From Promethearchaeota archaeon (GTDB lineage Archaea > Asgardarchaeota > Lokiarchaeia > Sigynarchaeales > SOKP01), in the NCBI GenBank assembly GCA_016839655.1, contig JAEOTW010000097.1, positions 1 to 64,000 of the forward strand: a DNA stretch of 64,000 bases, in the 5' to 3' direction. Both the position numbers and the translations under genes were made by a program. Below are positions 18,726 to 28,529 of this stretch, piece by piece. The notes beneath the pieces are model-generated. The model had not been told where the DNA came from and searched no databases. It saw only the letters and a program-made list of their open reading frames with translations. Numbering within the stretch: position 1 is the first letter of the stretch; the number at the start of each line of letters is the position of its first letter.

Positions 18726-19511
18726 CTAAAGAATTTTATTTTTTATAATAAGCCCAATGCCTGCCCATTGTTCATTATCCTTACTAATTATTTCTTTGTA
18801 TTCATAATTACCTTTAATTTCATTCCAAAAATTAAAAACTTTACAATTTGAGTCTGGAAGGTGTTTAACGATATCATGAAATGCGATTATTCCATTTTTT
18901 GCAACAAGAGAAACATAAGCTTCGAAATCGTTTTTTACTCCTTCATATGAATGATCCCCATCAATAAATAATAGGTCAACTCTATTCTGCTTTAATATTT
19001 TCTTTATTTTCTTCACTGTAGATGATTTATGAGAATCTTTTCTAATGAAGTGTATTTTTTGATGTCTCAATCTGTATAACTTATAGAATGGTATTTTTGC
19101 GGGGGAATAACTAGCATAGTCTCTTACTATCGGGAGATCAATTGTTATTATTTTAGCATCAAGGGAAGCGAATTTAGAAAAAAAGAATAATGTTCCGCCT
19201 TCTGAAGTTCCAATTTCAAGGATAATCTTTGGCTTATTTTTTTTTATTTCATTTATGAATTCAATTAATTCTTCCTTTTTTTGATGCATCTTAACTGTAA
19301 CTTTGTATCGGGATTTTTTAAATAAAGTATACTGAAAATTATCAATTAGATTATAAAGTTCGTCAAGGGTCCTGCAATATGTAGTTAACTTTTTTAGTTT
19401 TAATCCTGCTAAAAAATAAACTAATCTAAGATAGAAATTAACAGAATCAATGCAATCAAGGATAATTCTACCTTTAAAATGTTTTTGAACTCTCCAGAAT
19501 AAATTTATCAT
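18726..19511 (-). CDS. Class I SAM methyltransferase, CmcI/Methyltransf_24-like
   Basis: After a basic N-terminal region of about 90 residues, motif I reads ILEIGTSEGGTLFFFSKFAS. It is followed by IITIDLP, the DLLFIDGDHSYEGVKNDFEAY metal/substrate-binding block and GIIAFHDI. This combination is typical of cephalosporin-hydroxylase-like (CmcI, RhmT) O-methyltransferases, often found in polysaccharide clusters and often metal-dependent. Length (261 aa) is normal. The expected product is an O-methylated sugar or lipid; the acceptor is unknown. Confidence 0.75.
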   Translation of the reverse strand: MINLFWRVQKHFKGRIILDCIDSVNFYLRLVYFLAGLKLKKLTTYCRTLDELYNLIDNFQYTLFKKSRYKVTVKMHQKKEELIEFINEIKKNKPKIILEIGTSEGGTLFFFSKFASLDAKIITIDLPIVRDYASYSPAKIPFYKLYRLRHQKIHFIRKDSHKSSTVKKIKKILKQNRVDLLFIDGDHSYEGVKNDFEAYVSLVAKNGIIAFHDIVKHLPDSNCKVFNFWNEIKGNYEYKEIISKDNEQWAGIGLIIKNKIL

Positions 19512-19731
19512 AAGATTAACATTACTAATTCAAATTCAAAATTAAATAAAATGTGCTTAATGATAAATCAAATTTAAAATATTAAATATTTTTATTTATT
19601 CTAAATTGATTTTGATAAACTACAAGAATCTGTTTAAGTAGAAGCAAAATGACTTATTAGACTAGTAAAATTTAAGATAATTGAAGAATTTTCAATTTCA
19701 AATCTATCTATTCAACTCTCAAGGCTTCCTT

Positions 19732-20721
19732 ATGGAAAAATTAGTTTCTGTAATTCTAATAAATTTTAACAATTATCACTATACTATCGAATGCTTAGAA
19801 TCATTAACTCATCAAACTTATAATAATTTTGAAATTCTACTTTTGGATAATGGTTCAAAATATCATTTATTCTTGGAATTAAAAGAAAAATTAGATCGAT
19901 TTAGAAATAGGCTAAATATAAAATTGCTACGAAGTGAAAAAAATTTGTATTTTGGTGCAGGAAATAACAAAGCAATTAAAATAGCTAGAGGAGAATTCAT
20001 TTGCTTATTAAATAATGATACTGAAGTTGAACCAGATTTCATAAAAAATATGATTATTTTTTTAGAAAATAATTCTCAAGTAGGTATGATTGCACCTAAA
20101 ATCAAATTATTCTCAAAAAAGGAACTTATTTGGACTACAGGAGGGCAAGTAAATTTTAATACTGGAGATGTTGTTACCAATAGAGGATATTTAGTATCTG
20201 ACCCAAACGATAAAAAATATAATGATATCGAACCAATTGATTTTGCCCCTGGAACTGCACTTTTTGTACGAAAAGCATATTTAGAGAGAATTGGCTTAAT
20301 AGATGAAATATATTTTATGTATTGGGAAGATCCAGATTGGAATTTTAGAGCTAAACAGCTTGGATATGAAAGCTATTATGTTCCTACAACTATAGTATAT
20401 CATAAAATCCCAATATTAAGAAGTGTTCATGATAAACGACAAATATTCAATGATTTCTTTTTTAAAAGGAATAAACAGATATTTGTATGGAAATTTGCAT
20501 CCTTGAAGCAAATAGCAAAATTTTATTCTATATTTTTTTATGTATTATACTTCGATTTTGTTAGAAGATTAAGGAGAAAAGAATTTTTTGTTCTATATGT
20601 AACTATATTAGCTATTTGGAAGGGATTCAGAATTGGGTTAAAGAGGAGAATTCAGAGGTCTTGCAGAAAAAATTTAATCAAAGATTACAAGTTTGCTCAA
20701 AGACTTCAGAATGTTTTATAA
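19732..20721 (+). CDS. Family 2 glycosyltransferase (rhamnosyltransferase-like), copy 1
   Basis: GT-A fold: VSVILINFNNYHYTIECLES, ILLLDNGSK, FGAGNNKAIKIARGEFICLL and the metal-binding NNDTEVEPDF. PGTALFVRKAYLERIG and YWEDPDWNFRAKQLGYESY follow. This is the WbbL-like rhamnosyltransferase pattern, which fits the nearby rml genes. The frame continues upstream to a TTG at 19681, but the ATG at 19732 gives the normal start MEKLVSVI (329 aa). The C-terminal 80 residues are hydrophobic and basic and probably bind the membrane. The next gene is a close tandem duplicate. Confidence 0.85.
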   Translation: MEKLVSVILINFNNYHYTIECLESLTHQTYNNFEILLLDNGSKYHLFLELKEKLDRFRNRLNIKLLRSEKNLYFGAGNNKAIKIARGEFICLLNNDTEVEPDFIKNMIIFLENNSQVGMIAPKIKLFSKKELIWTTGGQVNFNTGDVVTNRGYLVSDPNDKKYNDIEPIDFAPGTALFVRKAYLERIGLIDEIYFMYWEDPDWNFRAKQLGYESYYVPTTIVYHKIPILRSVHDKRQIFNDFFFKRNKQIFVWKFASLKQIAKFYSIFFYVLYFDFVRRLRRKEFFVLYVTILAIWKGFRIGLKRRIQRSCRKNLIKDYKFAQRLQNVL

Positions 20722-20830
20722 GATTCTGTCTGAATTAAATAAATATATTTTAAAGATTAATAATCAATAAGATTTAAGAAAGTAGGATATTTTTTAAGTT
20801 CAAATATCGATAATATTTAGGTTAAACTAT

Positions 20831-21811
20831 TTGGGGAAATTAGTCTCTGTAATAATCTTAAATTATAACAATTATATATGCACTCTAGATTGCTTAGAAT
20901 CATTAACACATCAAAATTATAGTAATTTTGAAGTAATATTAGTTGATAATGGTTCAAAATATAATCTATTTTTAGGATTGAAAAATCAGATTAAAAAATT
21001 CAATGATTCTTTAAACTTAAGACTGATTAGGAATAACCTGAATCTTTTTTTTGTAAGCGGATGTAATATGGCTATAAAAATTGCAAAAGGGGATTATATC
21101 TGTTTGTTAAATCATGATGTAATTGCACGTCCAGATTTCTTTGAAAAAATGGTTGATTTTTTAGATTCCCATCCGGATGCGGGTATGATTACTCCTAAAA
21201 TTAGAGTTTATAAAGATAAGGCTATACTTTGGAATACTGGAGCTTATCTCAATTTTAAATCTGCCATAGTAATTGGAAATCGAGGATATTTAGAATATGA
21301 TCCTCAAAACTTAAAATATAATAATATCGAAACTATTGGATTCGCTCCTGGAACAGCTGTTTTTACAAAAAGAGAAGTTGTTGAAAAAATTGGTTTAATG
21401 GATGAAATTTTCTTTATGTACCACGAAGATCCTGATTGGAATTTGCGAGCTCAAATGAAAGGATTTAAATCCTATTTTGTGCCAACGACCACAGTTTATC
21501 ATAACATTCCTCGCATAATATCAGAAGATAGAATGAGGTTTAATCATCATTTCTTTACAAGGAATTCTCAAATTCTTGTGTGGAAACATGCTAAGTTTAT
21601 TGATATTCTGATATTTTATTATATTTTCAGTATTTTTAATCTGGGGATATTCTTCTTAAATGTCCTTACAAGAAAGTTTAAATCTATTTCTATAAGACTT
21701 AATTCAATTTGGCAAGGATTTAGAATAGGACTGAAAAGACGAACCAACCGCTCTTGTAAAAAAAATATGATTTCTGATTATAAATATGTTAGAAAAATCC
21801 AAACTTTTTGA
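20831..21811 (+). CDS. Family 2 glycosyltransferase (rhamnosyltransferase-like), copy 2
   Basis: This tandem paralogue of the previous gene shares block-by-block similarity: GKLVSVIILNYNNYICTLDC, DNGSKYNLFLGLK, PGTAVFTKREVVEKIG, YHEDPDWNLRAQMKGFKSYF and the C-terminal IWQGFRIGLKRRTNRSCKKN. The metal-binding motif differs (LLNHDVIARPDF: Asn-His-Asp instead of Asn-Asn-Asp). It uses a TTG start at 20831, which aligns exactly with the ATG start of copy 1. The duplicates may add sugars in sequence to the same glycan. Confidence 0.85.
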   Translation: MGKLVSVIILNYNNYICTLDCLESLTHQNYSNFEVILVDNGSKYNLFLGLKNQIKKFNDSLNLRLIRNNLNLFFVSGCNMAIKIAKGDYICLLNHDVIARPDFFEKMVDFLDSHPDAGMITPKIRVYKDKAILWNTGAYLNFKSAIVIGNRGYLEYDPQNLKYNNIETIGFAPGTAVFTKREVVEKIGLMDEIFFMYHEDPDWNLRAQMKGFKSYFVPTTTVYHNIPRIISEDRMRFNHHFFTRNSQILVWKHAKFIDILIFYYIFSIFNLGIFFLNVLTRKFKSISIRLNSIWQGFRIGLKRRTNRSCKKNMISDYKYVRKIQTF

Positions 21812-21824
21812 ATTTCACTATAAA

Positions 21825-22850
21825 TTATGCAAGTTTAAGTATTTTATTAAGAAGATTTAGCAATATTGTAAAAACATTAAATCTTTTAACACTACCAAGC
21901 AAAGAAGGGTCTAAAGTCTTTGATAATTTTTGATAGGATAAAAATTGTGCTTCTTTTTTTGATTTCTCCCTCATTCTCCTTAAATATTTTAGACTAAATA
22001 TAATCTCCTCATATATTTTAATCCTTAATTTAAATTTTTTTATAAATAGTGAATGTAATAATAGAATTAATTCTACAATTATCATGAATGGTAATATTTT
22101 ATGAATATTATCTATATTTCTCATAATTACAATAAATCTATTGCGTTCAAGAAAGTAGTAGTGAAAATCATTTAAGGGTTGATTTTGTTTTTGGTGGATT
22201 AGAAAAGGATCATTAGTAGTGTAAATTTTAACTCCGTTCCTTAATATCTTTAAGGATAAATCCGTATCCTCATAATACATGAAAAATTGCCTGTAAAAAC
22301 CTCCCATTTTCAAGAAGAAATCTTTTTTTATAAATAGTGTACCACCAGAAAACCTCTGAGTTTGTTTAATAAGTTTATTTTTAGGTAAAGATTCTCCTAT
22401 CTCCGGAGTATATGAGAATCCAAGGAAATGATTTTTCGCACCGAAATAATGAATTTTTCCAGTTTCAAAAATTAGTGCTGGAGAGATTACGATTTCTGAA
22501 TTATCCTTTAAACTATCATAGATTTTTACCAACTTAGGAAAAAAATCATGAGGGAAAAGAACATCCTGATTTGTAATAAACACAAATTCGCCTTCAGAAT
22601 TTAATACTCCAGAATTACAAGCTCCAGCAAATCCTTCATTGGTGTCATTTTTAATTAATTTGATGTTAATATCGTTTTCATAGGATTTTATTACATTTAT
22701 GGTTGAATCTATTGACTTATTATCCACAATTACAAGCTCAATTTCTTCTAAATTTGTTAATGATTTTATAGATTCCAGATTTTTCTTGAGACAAGGTGCT
22801 CCATTGTAAGACGGAATAATAATTGATATGGTAGAGCTTACTTTCGCCAT
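21825..22850 (-). CDS. Family 2 glycosyltransferase
   Basis: GT-A motifs are ISIIIPSYNGAPCLKKNLES, ELVIVDNKSIDST, GFAGACNSGVLNSEGEFVFI and the metal site TNQDVLFPHDFF. RFSGGTLFIKKDFFLKMGGF and YYEDTDLSLKILRNG follow. It belongs to the same broad rhamnosyltransferase-like group as its convergent neighbours but is clearly more distant from them than they are from each other. The C-terminal region has one hydrophobic segment (about 240-262) that could anchor it at the membrane. Length is normal at 341 aa. Confidence 0.85.
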   Translation of the reverse strand: MAKVSSTISIIIPSYNGAPCLKKNLESIKSLTNLEEIELVIVDNKSIDSTINVIKSYENDINIKLIKNDTNEGFAGACNSGVLNSEGEFVFITNQDVLFPHDFFPKLVKIYDSLKDNSEIVISPALIFETGKIHYFGAKNHFLGFSYTPEIGESLPKNKLIKQTQRFSGGTLFIKKDFFLKMGGFYRQFFMYYEDTDLSLKILRNGVKIYTTNDPFLIHQKQNQPLNDFHYYFLERNRFIVIMRNIDNIHKILPFMIIVELILLLHSLFIKKFKLRIKIYEEIIFSLKYLRRMREKSKKEAQFLSYQKLSKTLDPSLLGSVKRFNVFTILLNLLNKILKLA

Positions 22851-23014
22851 TCTTAGTGGAATTTTGTTTTTTCTAAAAATATATAATAAATAAAAACAGT
22901 AAATTATATTATTAAATTATTTTCCTCAAAAATTTTTAATTATATAATTTACAGAAATTTAATTTTATTTTTAGAGAATAAAATATCGAAAAATTTTAAG
23001 AATACTGAAATTAG

Positions 23015-25300
23015 ATGCAACTTTTTAATTTAATTTTCAAGAAACTTGCTCACATAATAAAATTCAGATTACGATTACTAACACTTTTAATTTCTGCATT
23101 TTGTCTTGTATTTATTTATTTGAAATTATTCGATATTGAAAATTTCATATGGGCTACAGGGAATTTTTTTCTACTTTCTATTTTTCAACTTATAATTAAT
23201 TTAAGTGCAATTTTTGTAATATTATTCTTACCTACGTATCCTATTTTTTTTAATTTAATTAAGATTTCGCGTTTTAAATTACGCGAAAAATTAGGGTTAA
23301 CAATTTTATCCAATCTATCATTTTACATAATAATAGGTTTTGTTGGCTCTTGGATTAATTTCCCAATATCCTTAGAATTTTTTCTTTATAGTTTAACTCT
23401 TGTTTATTTTGCATTTTTTATATTGGCTATAATTCAAGGTTATCATAAAGATGGGCATTTTTTTTGGAAAAAAGGTCAGAATTTTGACAAAACCTATGAA
23501 ATTGATAAAATACCCTCTTTGATTGATCTTATTAAAAAAAAAATATCCCTTAATGGTGTTTTATTAATCATTTTCATTGTATTAATCTGTATTTTGAACT
23601 TGGTTAATACATTTTTCTTTGCGGGAGTTGATCCATGGCTCCATCTTTCACTTGTGAAATATATAACAGAAGTAAATTATATTCCAGTTAGTGAATATTT
23701 TGGAGCATTAGGTTTACACACGTTTGGAACTGTAATTTACTTTTTTTCTGCAATAGATTTAATTTTATTGCCTAAATGTTTCATATTTTATACTGTTCCT
23801 TTATGTTCACTCATTTTATACAATATTTTCATGAGGATATTTAAAAATAAGAATCTAGCTATCTTTGGAGTGTTTTTATTAATTTCTTCTTTTGGTTTTA
23901 CATGGTTTATGATGGTTCAATTCTGGCCCTCGAGTATTGCTCTAATACAAGGTTTAACTATTTTTTTAATTCTTTACGTGAGATTACAACCCTTAATTAA
24001 AGAAAAAATCCCACATAAAGAAGATATTTCACGAGAAATTAAAATTTTGTATGTTTTATCAATATTTATTTTTATTAGCGCTTTACTGACCCATTCCTTG
24101 TTAACATTTATTATTCTTATCTCTTTTTTATGGCTTTATTTAATCTATTTTGTAAAAAACTTTAGAAGGGGTTTTGATCTTGTACTTTTAGTAATACTTT
24201 TAAGTATTTTTTTAATATTTTATCTTTTTAATATCAGTACTGGACATTTTCAAGTATTCGATCCATTCAGAATTATTCCATGGTACTATATTCTTTTTGG
24301 AGGTTTGGGCATCATATTAATATTAGGCCTGATCCTTCTTCAATATCGAAAATCGATTGATTTTTCTTCTGGAAAGTTTAAATCCATCATTCAGGGGCGA
24401 ACTAGAAGAATTTACATGAAAATTGAGAATAAAATTATATTCCCGTTGATTTTTGGACTAACTATTCTTCTCTCACTCGCGTTTGCTCTGGTTAATCTAG
24501 CACTTTTTAATCTATCTATTACTTATGTTTTTTATTTTACAGAAATGTTGCTAATTGGGCTTTTTGCAATATGGGGGATTATGATTTTTAGATATAAACC
24601 ACGAGGGAAAGCTGTGTTTTTATGGGGATTAGCAATAAATATTTTGTTTGTATTAATGTTAATATACGATGCAATGATTGGGTTTTCTACGTTCTTTTTA
24701 AGAATATATTTTATAACTGCAATAATAATCTCAATCGGATTTGTTTCTTATCTCTATAAACTTTTAAAAACTAATTCATTTCAAAAGAGAAAATTCAAGG
24801 TTTTCCTAATATTTATTGTTATTTTAGCAGTTTTTACCCAGAATTTATTTGATTTGAGAAATATTGATATTTTTTGTTTGAAAGAACGAGAAGTAAGCTC
24901 TATTGAGTGGTATTCTAATTATACATCAGATGAAAATGTTATTATATCCAAGTTTGGTTGGTATTCAATTTTTATTTATTATGATTATCCCTTTGAAGAT
25001 AAAAATAAAAATCTTAGTTTAGAGTCAATCCACCATTTTCTAACTGTAGATAGGGAGTTAGTACATCCATCTTTACATATTTCTAATGGTTCTAATCTAT
25101 TAAAAGATTTGAAATCCTCTTATAATACAGAAGTGGTTTTAATTCTCCCGGATAAATATTATTTGCCATTTAATTGGCAATTTTTTGACCAATTAACTCA
25201 GGAAGAACTTGAATCTTATTATCGTTTAAATTATTTGAATAAGTTTTATTCTGCTAAGGGAGAAAATGGGGATGAATTATCATTTTATTGGGTTATCTAG
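23015..25300 (+). CDS. Large polytopic GT-C-type membrane protein
   Basis: This 761-aa protein has roughly a dozen or more membrane segments and an extracytoplasmic-looking C-terminal domain of about 130 residues. A loop near residue 205 carries AGVDPWLHLSLVKYI, comparable with the GDPWDG loop in the 838-aa protein at 3041-5557 and with the acidic first-loop motif of oligosaccharyltransferase and other GT-C proteins. The C-terminal domain starts SSIEWYSNYTSDENVIISK, again parallel to the other protein. The two look like distant members of one architecture. Function is inferred; a flippase or polymerase cannot be excluded. Confidence 0.5.
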   Translation: MQLFNLIFKKLAHIIKFRLRLLTLLISAFCLVFIYLKLFDIENFIWATGNFFLLSIFQLIINLSAIFVILFLPTYPIFFNLIKISRFKLREKLGLTILSNLSFYIIIGFVGSWINFPISLEFFLYSLTLVYFAFFILAIIQGYHKDGHFFWKKGQNFDKTYEIDKIPSLIDLIKKKISLNGVLLIIFIVLICILNLVNTFFFAGVDPWLHLSLVKYITEVNYIPVSEYFGALGLHTFGTVIYFFSAIDLILLPKCFIFYTVPLCSLILYNIFMRIFKNKNLAIFGVFLLISSFGFTWFMMVQFWPSSIALIQGLTIFLILYVRLQPLIKEKIPHKEDISREIKILYVLSIFIFISALLTHSLLTFIILISFLWLYLIYFVKNFRRGFDLVLLVILLSIFLIFYLFNISTGHFQVFDPFRIIPWYYILFGGLGIILILGLILLQYRKSIDFSSGKFKSIIQGRTRRIYMKIENKIIFPLIFGLTILLSLAFALVNLALFNLSITYVFYFTEMLLIGLFAIWGIMIFRYKPRGKAVFLWGLAINILFVLMLIYDAMIGFSTFFLRIYFITAIIISIGFVSYLYKLLKTNSFQKRKFKVFLIFIVILAVFTQNLFDLRNIDIFCLKEREVSSIEWYSNYTSDENVIISKFGWYSIFIYYDYPFEDKNKNLSLESIHHFLTVDRELVHPSLHISNGSNLLKDLKSSYNTEVVLILPDKYYLPFNWQFFDQLTQEELESYYRLNYLNKFYSAKGENGDELSFYWVI

Positions 25301-25469
25301 TGATAATCCTGCCTACTATTAAGACTAGTATTTCATTATTTTATTATTATTTATTTTTTGATGTTTTGCTAAAATTTTTAGATTTGTAATTACTCTTATT
25401 TCAAAAGAAACTGGAGAATATTTCTAATTTTTATCCATTTTATAACCTAAAGCTTTAAGTGATGATATA

Positions 25470-27017
25470 TTGCCAATTTTGAAAGGAATGGATTTTGAGA
25501 GCACTAGGAATTGGAATAAATCGTCAATTGAGCGCCATGACCTTTATAATTTTGAATCAAAAATAGATTATACTTTAGAAGTGAATAAAAATAAGAAGAC
25601 ATCTTTTCTAATTGCTACTTATTTATTTATTCCAAGTTCTCTACAGATAAACAAAGACTCATACAGTAAAGATCAATTTTTTTCAGATATAAATAATCGC
25701 ATAAGGTTTAAAACCCCACAAATATCTATCGATGAAATATTAGAAGAAAAAAACCAGTTTTCTCCAATAACCACTATTATGAAATTAATGTTGGATACTA
25801 ATTTTGAAAAAATAAAAAGTGAAACTATTACAAAAATTCAAAGAGAATTGTGCCTACTCGCCGATTTGATAAAAGTATCTTTGAGAGATCAATTTAATTA
25901 TTTTCAAAAAAATCATAATGAATTAAAAAAGCAATCTGACATACCAAATTTGATAAATTCTTATCTCAGATCAATAAAAAAATTACAAAGAAAATTAGAA
26001 TTAATGGGGACTAAATTCTTAATACCCCAGATCCCTATAGTGTTACGTGAAGCGTTTCAGATCGCTGATGAATATATAAGTTTACAGATTGAAAAGTGGC
26101 TTACAAAATTTTTGAAAATTTTTGAAGATAAAGTGTATCAGGAGATCAAAATAAGTATTATTGAGTTAATTGAAAAAGAACAAGAACATCGGGATATTTT
26201 AAAAAGCTCATTAATTATTTCTAAAAACAGTACTAACGAAACATTTTCTTACCAAGAAGGAATCATGAAGAAATATGTTCAAAGTGTGTTATATTTAGAA
26301 AAAAAGAAAAAGGATCCAAAATCACAATCATTAGAAATTTTTTACTCCATAGCTGCTGGAGTTGCAATGTTTTTCTCACTATTTTTTGGGTTTCTAATCC
26401 TCTCATTATTTCCTACATATTCTATTCCATTTATTATCGGCACTGTTGTAATATATATGCTGAAAGATCGAATTAAAGATAATATTCGTGAAGTTTCACA
26501 GAGAGCAGTGGGTTCATTATTTCCAGATCAGCGAATTGATATTGTAGATGGTTTTTATAAAGAAAAAATAGGAAAAAGTAATGAAATTGTTAATTTTAAG
26601 AAGATGGATAAAATTCCGCCAGAGATTTTAAGAATTAGGAGATCGAGTAATATAAGTTCAATTGAAGAGCGTGGTAAACCAGAAGATATCATTGTATATC
26701 AGAAAAAAATTACATTATTTAATAGAAAAATAAAACAATTTCATACTAGAAGAAAAGATATATCAGACGTAATTCGTTTTAATATTAGAAGTTTTTTAAG
26801 ATATGCTGATGATCCAATTCAATATTTATCTAAATGGAATGTAGATAAAAAAAAAATTGAAAATATTCCCGTTTCGAAAGTATACCATTTAAATCTTGTT
26901 TTAAAATTAACATCATTTAAAGGAAAAAAGGTAAATAAAATCCATTACAAAAAGTTTAGGGTTGTAATTGACCAAAAAGGAATTAAAAGAGTTTTAGAAC
27001 CTGAATTTACTTTATAA
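25470..27017 (+). CDS. Conserved-looking hypothetical protein with central membrane hairpin
   Basis: I do not recognise the family. The 515-aa protein has a soluble, largely helical N-terminal region (about 1-285). Two adjacent hydrophobic segments at about 290-330 (VAMFFSLFFGFLILSLFP, then IIGTVVIYML) form a probable hairpin. A basic C-terminal cytoplasmic region of about 185 residues follows, ending in a strand-rich part (HLNLVLKLTSF...KKFRVVIDQKGIKRVLEP). The start is TTG with GTGAT upstream; an ATG at 25488 is an alternative but has no usable spacing. It sits between a GT-C protein and a convergent sugar-isomerase-like gene. Confidence 0.55.
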   Translation: MPILKGMDFESTRNWNKSSIERHDLYNFESKIDYTLEVNKNKKTSFLIATYLFIPSSLQINKDSYSKDQFFSDINNRIRFKTPQISIDEILEEKNQFSPITTIMKLMLDTNFEKIKSETITKIQRELCLLADLIKVSLRDQFNYFQKNHNELKKQSDIPNLINSYLRSIKKLQRKLELMGTKFLIPQIPIVLREAFQIADEYISLQIEKWLTKFLKIFEDKVYQEIKISIIELIEKEQEHRDILKSSLIISKNSTNETFSYQEGIMKKYVQSVLYLEKKKKDPKSQSLEIFYSIAAGVAMFFSLFFGFLILSLFPTYSIPFIIGTVVIYMLKDRIKDNIREVSQRAVGSLFPDQRIDIVDGFYKEKIGKSNEIVNFKKMDKIPPEILRIRRSSNISSIEERGKPEDIIVYQKKITLFNRKIKQFHTRRKDISDVIRFNIRSFLRYADDPIQYLSKWNVDKKKIENIPVSKVYHLNLVLKLTSFKGKKVNKIHYKKFRVVIDQKGIKRVLEPEFTL

Positions 27018-28439
27018 TTAAGTGTGAACATTCCATCCCAAGTAATTAAACAGAGCTTCTATTATTATGTCTTCAACTTCACTTAATGATGCTGCAACAT
27101 GATGAGCAAACCCCTCTTTACATACTATCTTTAAAATTTCTTGTAAGTTAGGGATTTTGATTACTCCATATCCTCCAAACGTATCTAAAGGATCATCAGT
27201 GTAATTACCCTTAACGACTAAAGCCTTAATTTCTCCATATAAATCATCAGTCTCCACTCGCAAAAGTGTACACGGTTTAGATTTAATACGTCCTTGAATA
27301 GCACCGTAACTTACATCTCCACCTTTCAGATCTGAAATTATTGGATGTATAGTCATTCTTGTATCTTGGAAGAACGATTTTGGAAGATTACTACAATGAA
27401 ATAAAACCATTTTGTTAGGATCATCTCCATAATTGTTATTCCAGTCTAGTATAGCTGAAGGAGTCCCAGAAGCGATTTGTAATATTAACATTCCGATTAA
27501 ACCAGAGATATCAACTTCGCAAGCAGCAGGTACAAGCCCTTCACTGAACATGCTCATTACTGCACAAGGCACGATTCCGAAATTATCTTGAATACTAGGC
27601 CAGCATTGAAAAGCAAAACCATCTAATTCATTTTCTTTCACCCATTCTTCAATTACTACTGCTAATTTTGCTAATTTAACTAGATTATCTTCTGGAATTA
27701 CTTTTGTAGACGTATAGTTCTTTAAAAATTCTATTTTATCAAGTACTTGCGGATTGTTATTATCTAATTGTTCAATATATCCAAAAATCTCAGATAGATC
27801 TATTGGTTCAATACTTATACCATTATACTCTAATATTTTTTCACTATACCTAACCGTTTCAAAAGCATTTGGTCTTGTTCCTATCTGTCCTAATCTAGCT
27901 TTTCTGAGCTTTTTAACAATTCTGCATATTTTTTCAAACCTTTTTAGATCTTCTATAAAAGCATCAGATTTGATAGGATTGGTATGGTTTTTGGTTAATG
28001 TAAATGGAATTCCATATTGATATAACACACTAGTAACAGATATTTTACCACAGAATGCATCTCTTCTATGACTTCTGTCCATTTTGTCGATTTCATCAGC
28101 AGCGGCATGAACTAATACAGGCACATTGAGATTTGAAAGTTTAATAGCATTAGCAATTCCTTTCTCATCTCCAAAATTAGGTAAAATCACCAGAATTCCA
28201 AAAATTTTATCTTTATTCCTTTTAAATAAATCAGCACAGATTTTAGCATCTTGATAAGTTTCCACGACCCCAAATTTAGTGTCTTCCTCATTTAAAATAA
28301 TATAATTATACCCTAATTCACTTAATACTTGAATAATCTCAAGTCTTCCTTCCTTAGCAAGATTGTCGGGAAAGACATCTCGATTACCTACTATTACTCC
28401 AAATGTGATTTTTTCTATATTATTTATTTGAAATGCCAT
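27018..28439 (-). CDS. L-fucose/L-arabinose isomerase family protein
   Basis: The protein is 473 aa. Family-like blocks are FGVIVGNRDVFPD, GILVILPNFGDEKGIANAI, VPVLVHAAADEIDK, LGQIGTRPNAFETVRYSEK, DGFAFQCWPSIQDNFGIVPC and CEVDISGLIGMLILQIAS, with a C-terminal domain containing DTFGGYGVIKIP. The family interconverts aldoses and ketoses using a divalent metal bound by Glu, Asp and His in the central domain. Glu and Asp candidates are in the CEVD block. A catabolic role or a feed into surface-sugar synthesis would both fit. It converges on the 515-aa gene with no gap. Confidence 0.8.
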   Translation of the reverse strand: MAFQINNIEKITFGVIVGNRDVFPDNLAKEGRLEIIQVLSELGYNYIILNEEDTKFGVVETYQDAKICADLFKRNKDKIFGILVILPNFGDEKGIANAIKLSNLNVPVLVHAAADEIDKMDRSHRRDAFCGKISVTSVLYQYGIPFTLTKNHTNPIKSDAFIEDLKRFEKICRIVKKLRKARLGQIGTRPNAFETVRYSEKILEYNGISIEPIDLSEIFGYIEQLDNNNPQVLDKIEFLKNYTSTKVIPEDNLVKLAKLAVVIEEWVKENELDGFAFQCWPSIQDNFGIVPCAVMSMFSEGLVPAACEVDISGLIGMLILQIASGTPSAILDWNNNYGDDPNKMVLFHCSNLPKSFFQDTRMTIHPIISDLKGGDVSYGAIQGRIKSKPCTLLRVETDDLYGEIKALVVKGNYTDDPLDTFGGYGVIKIPNLQEILKIVCKEGFAHHVAASLSEVEDIIIEALFNYLGWNVHT

Positions 28440-28529
28440 TATTATGTTTGATATTTTTAATTAAAAAATTTATTTTAAATGATTTAATTTAAGAATTTAA
28501 AACTAAAATAAAAATTTGTTAAATATTCA

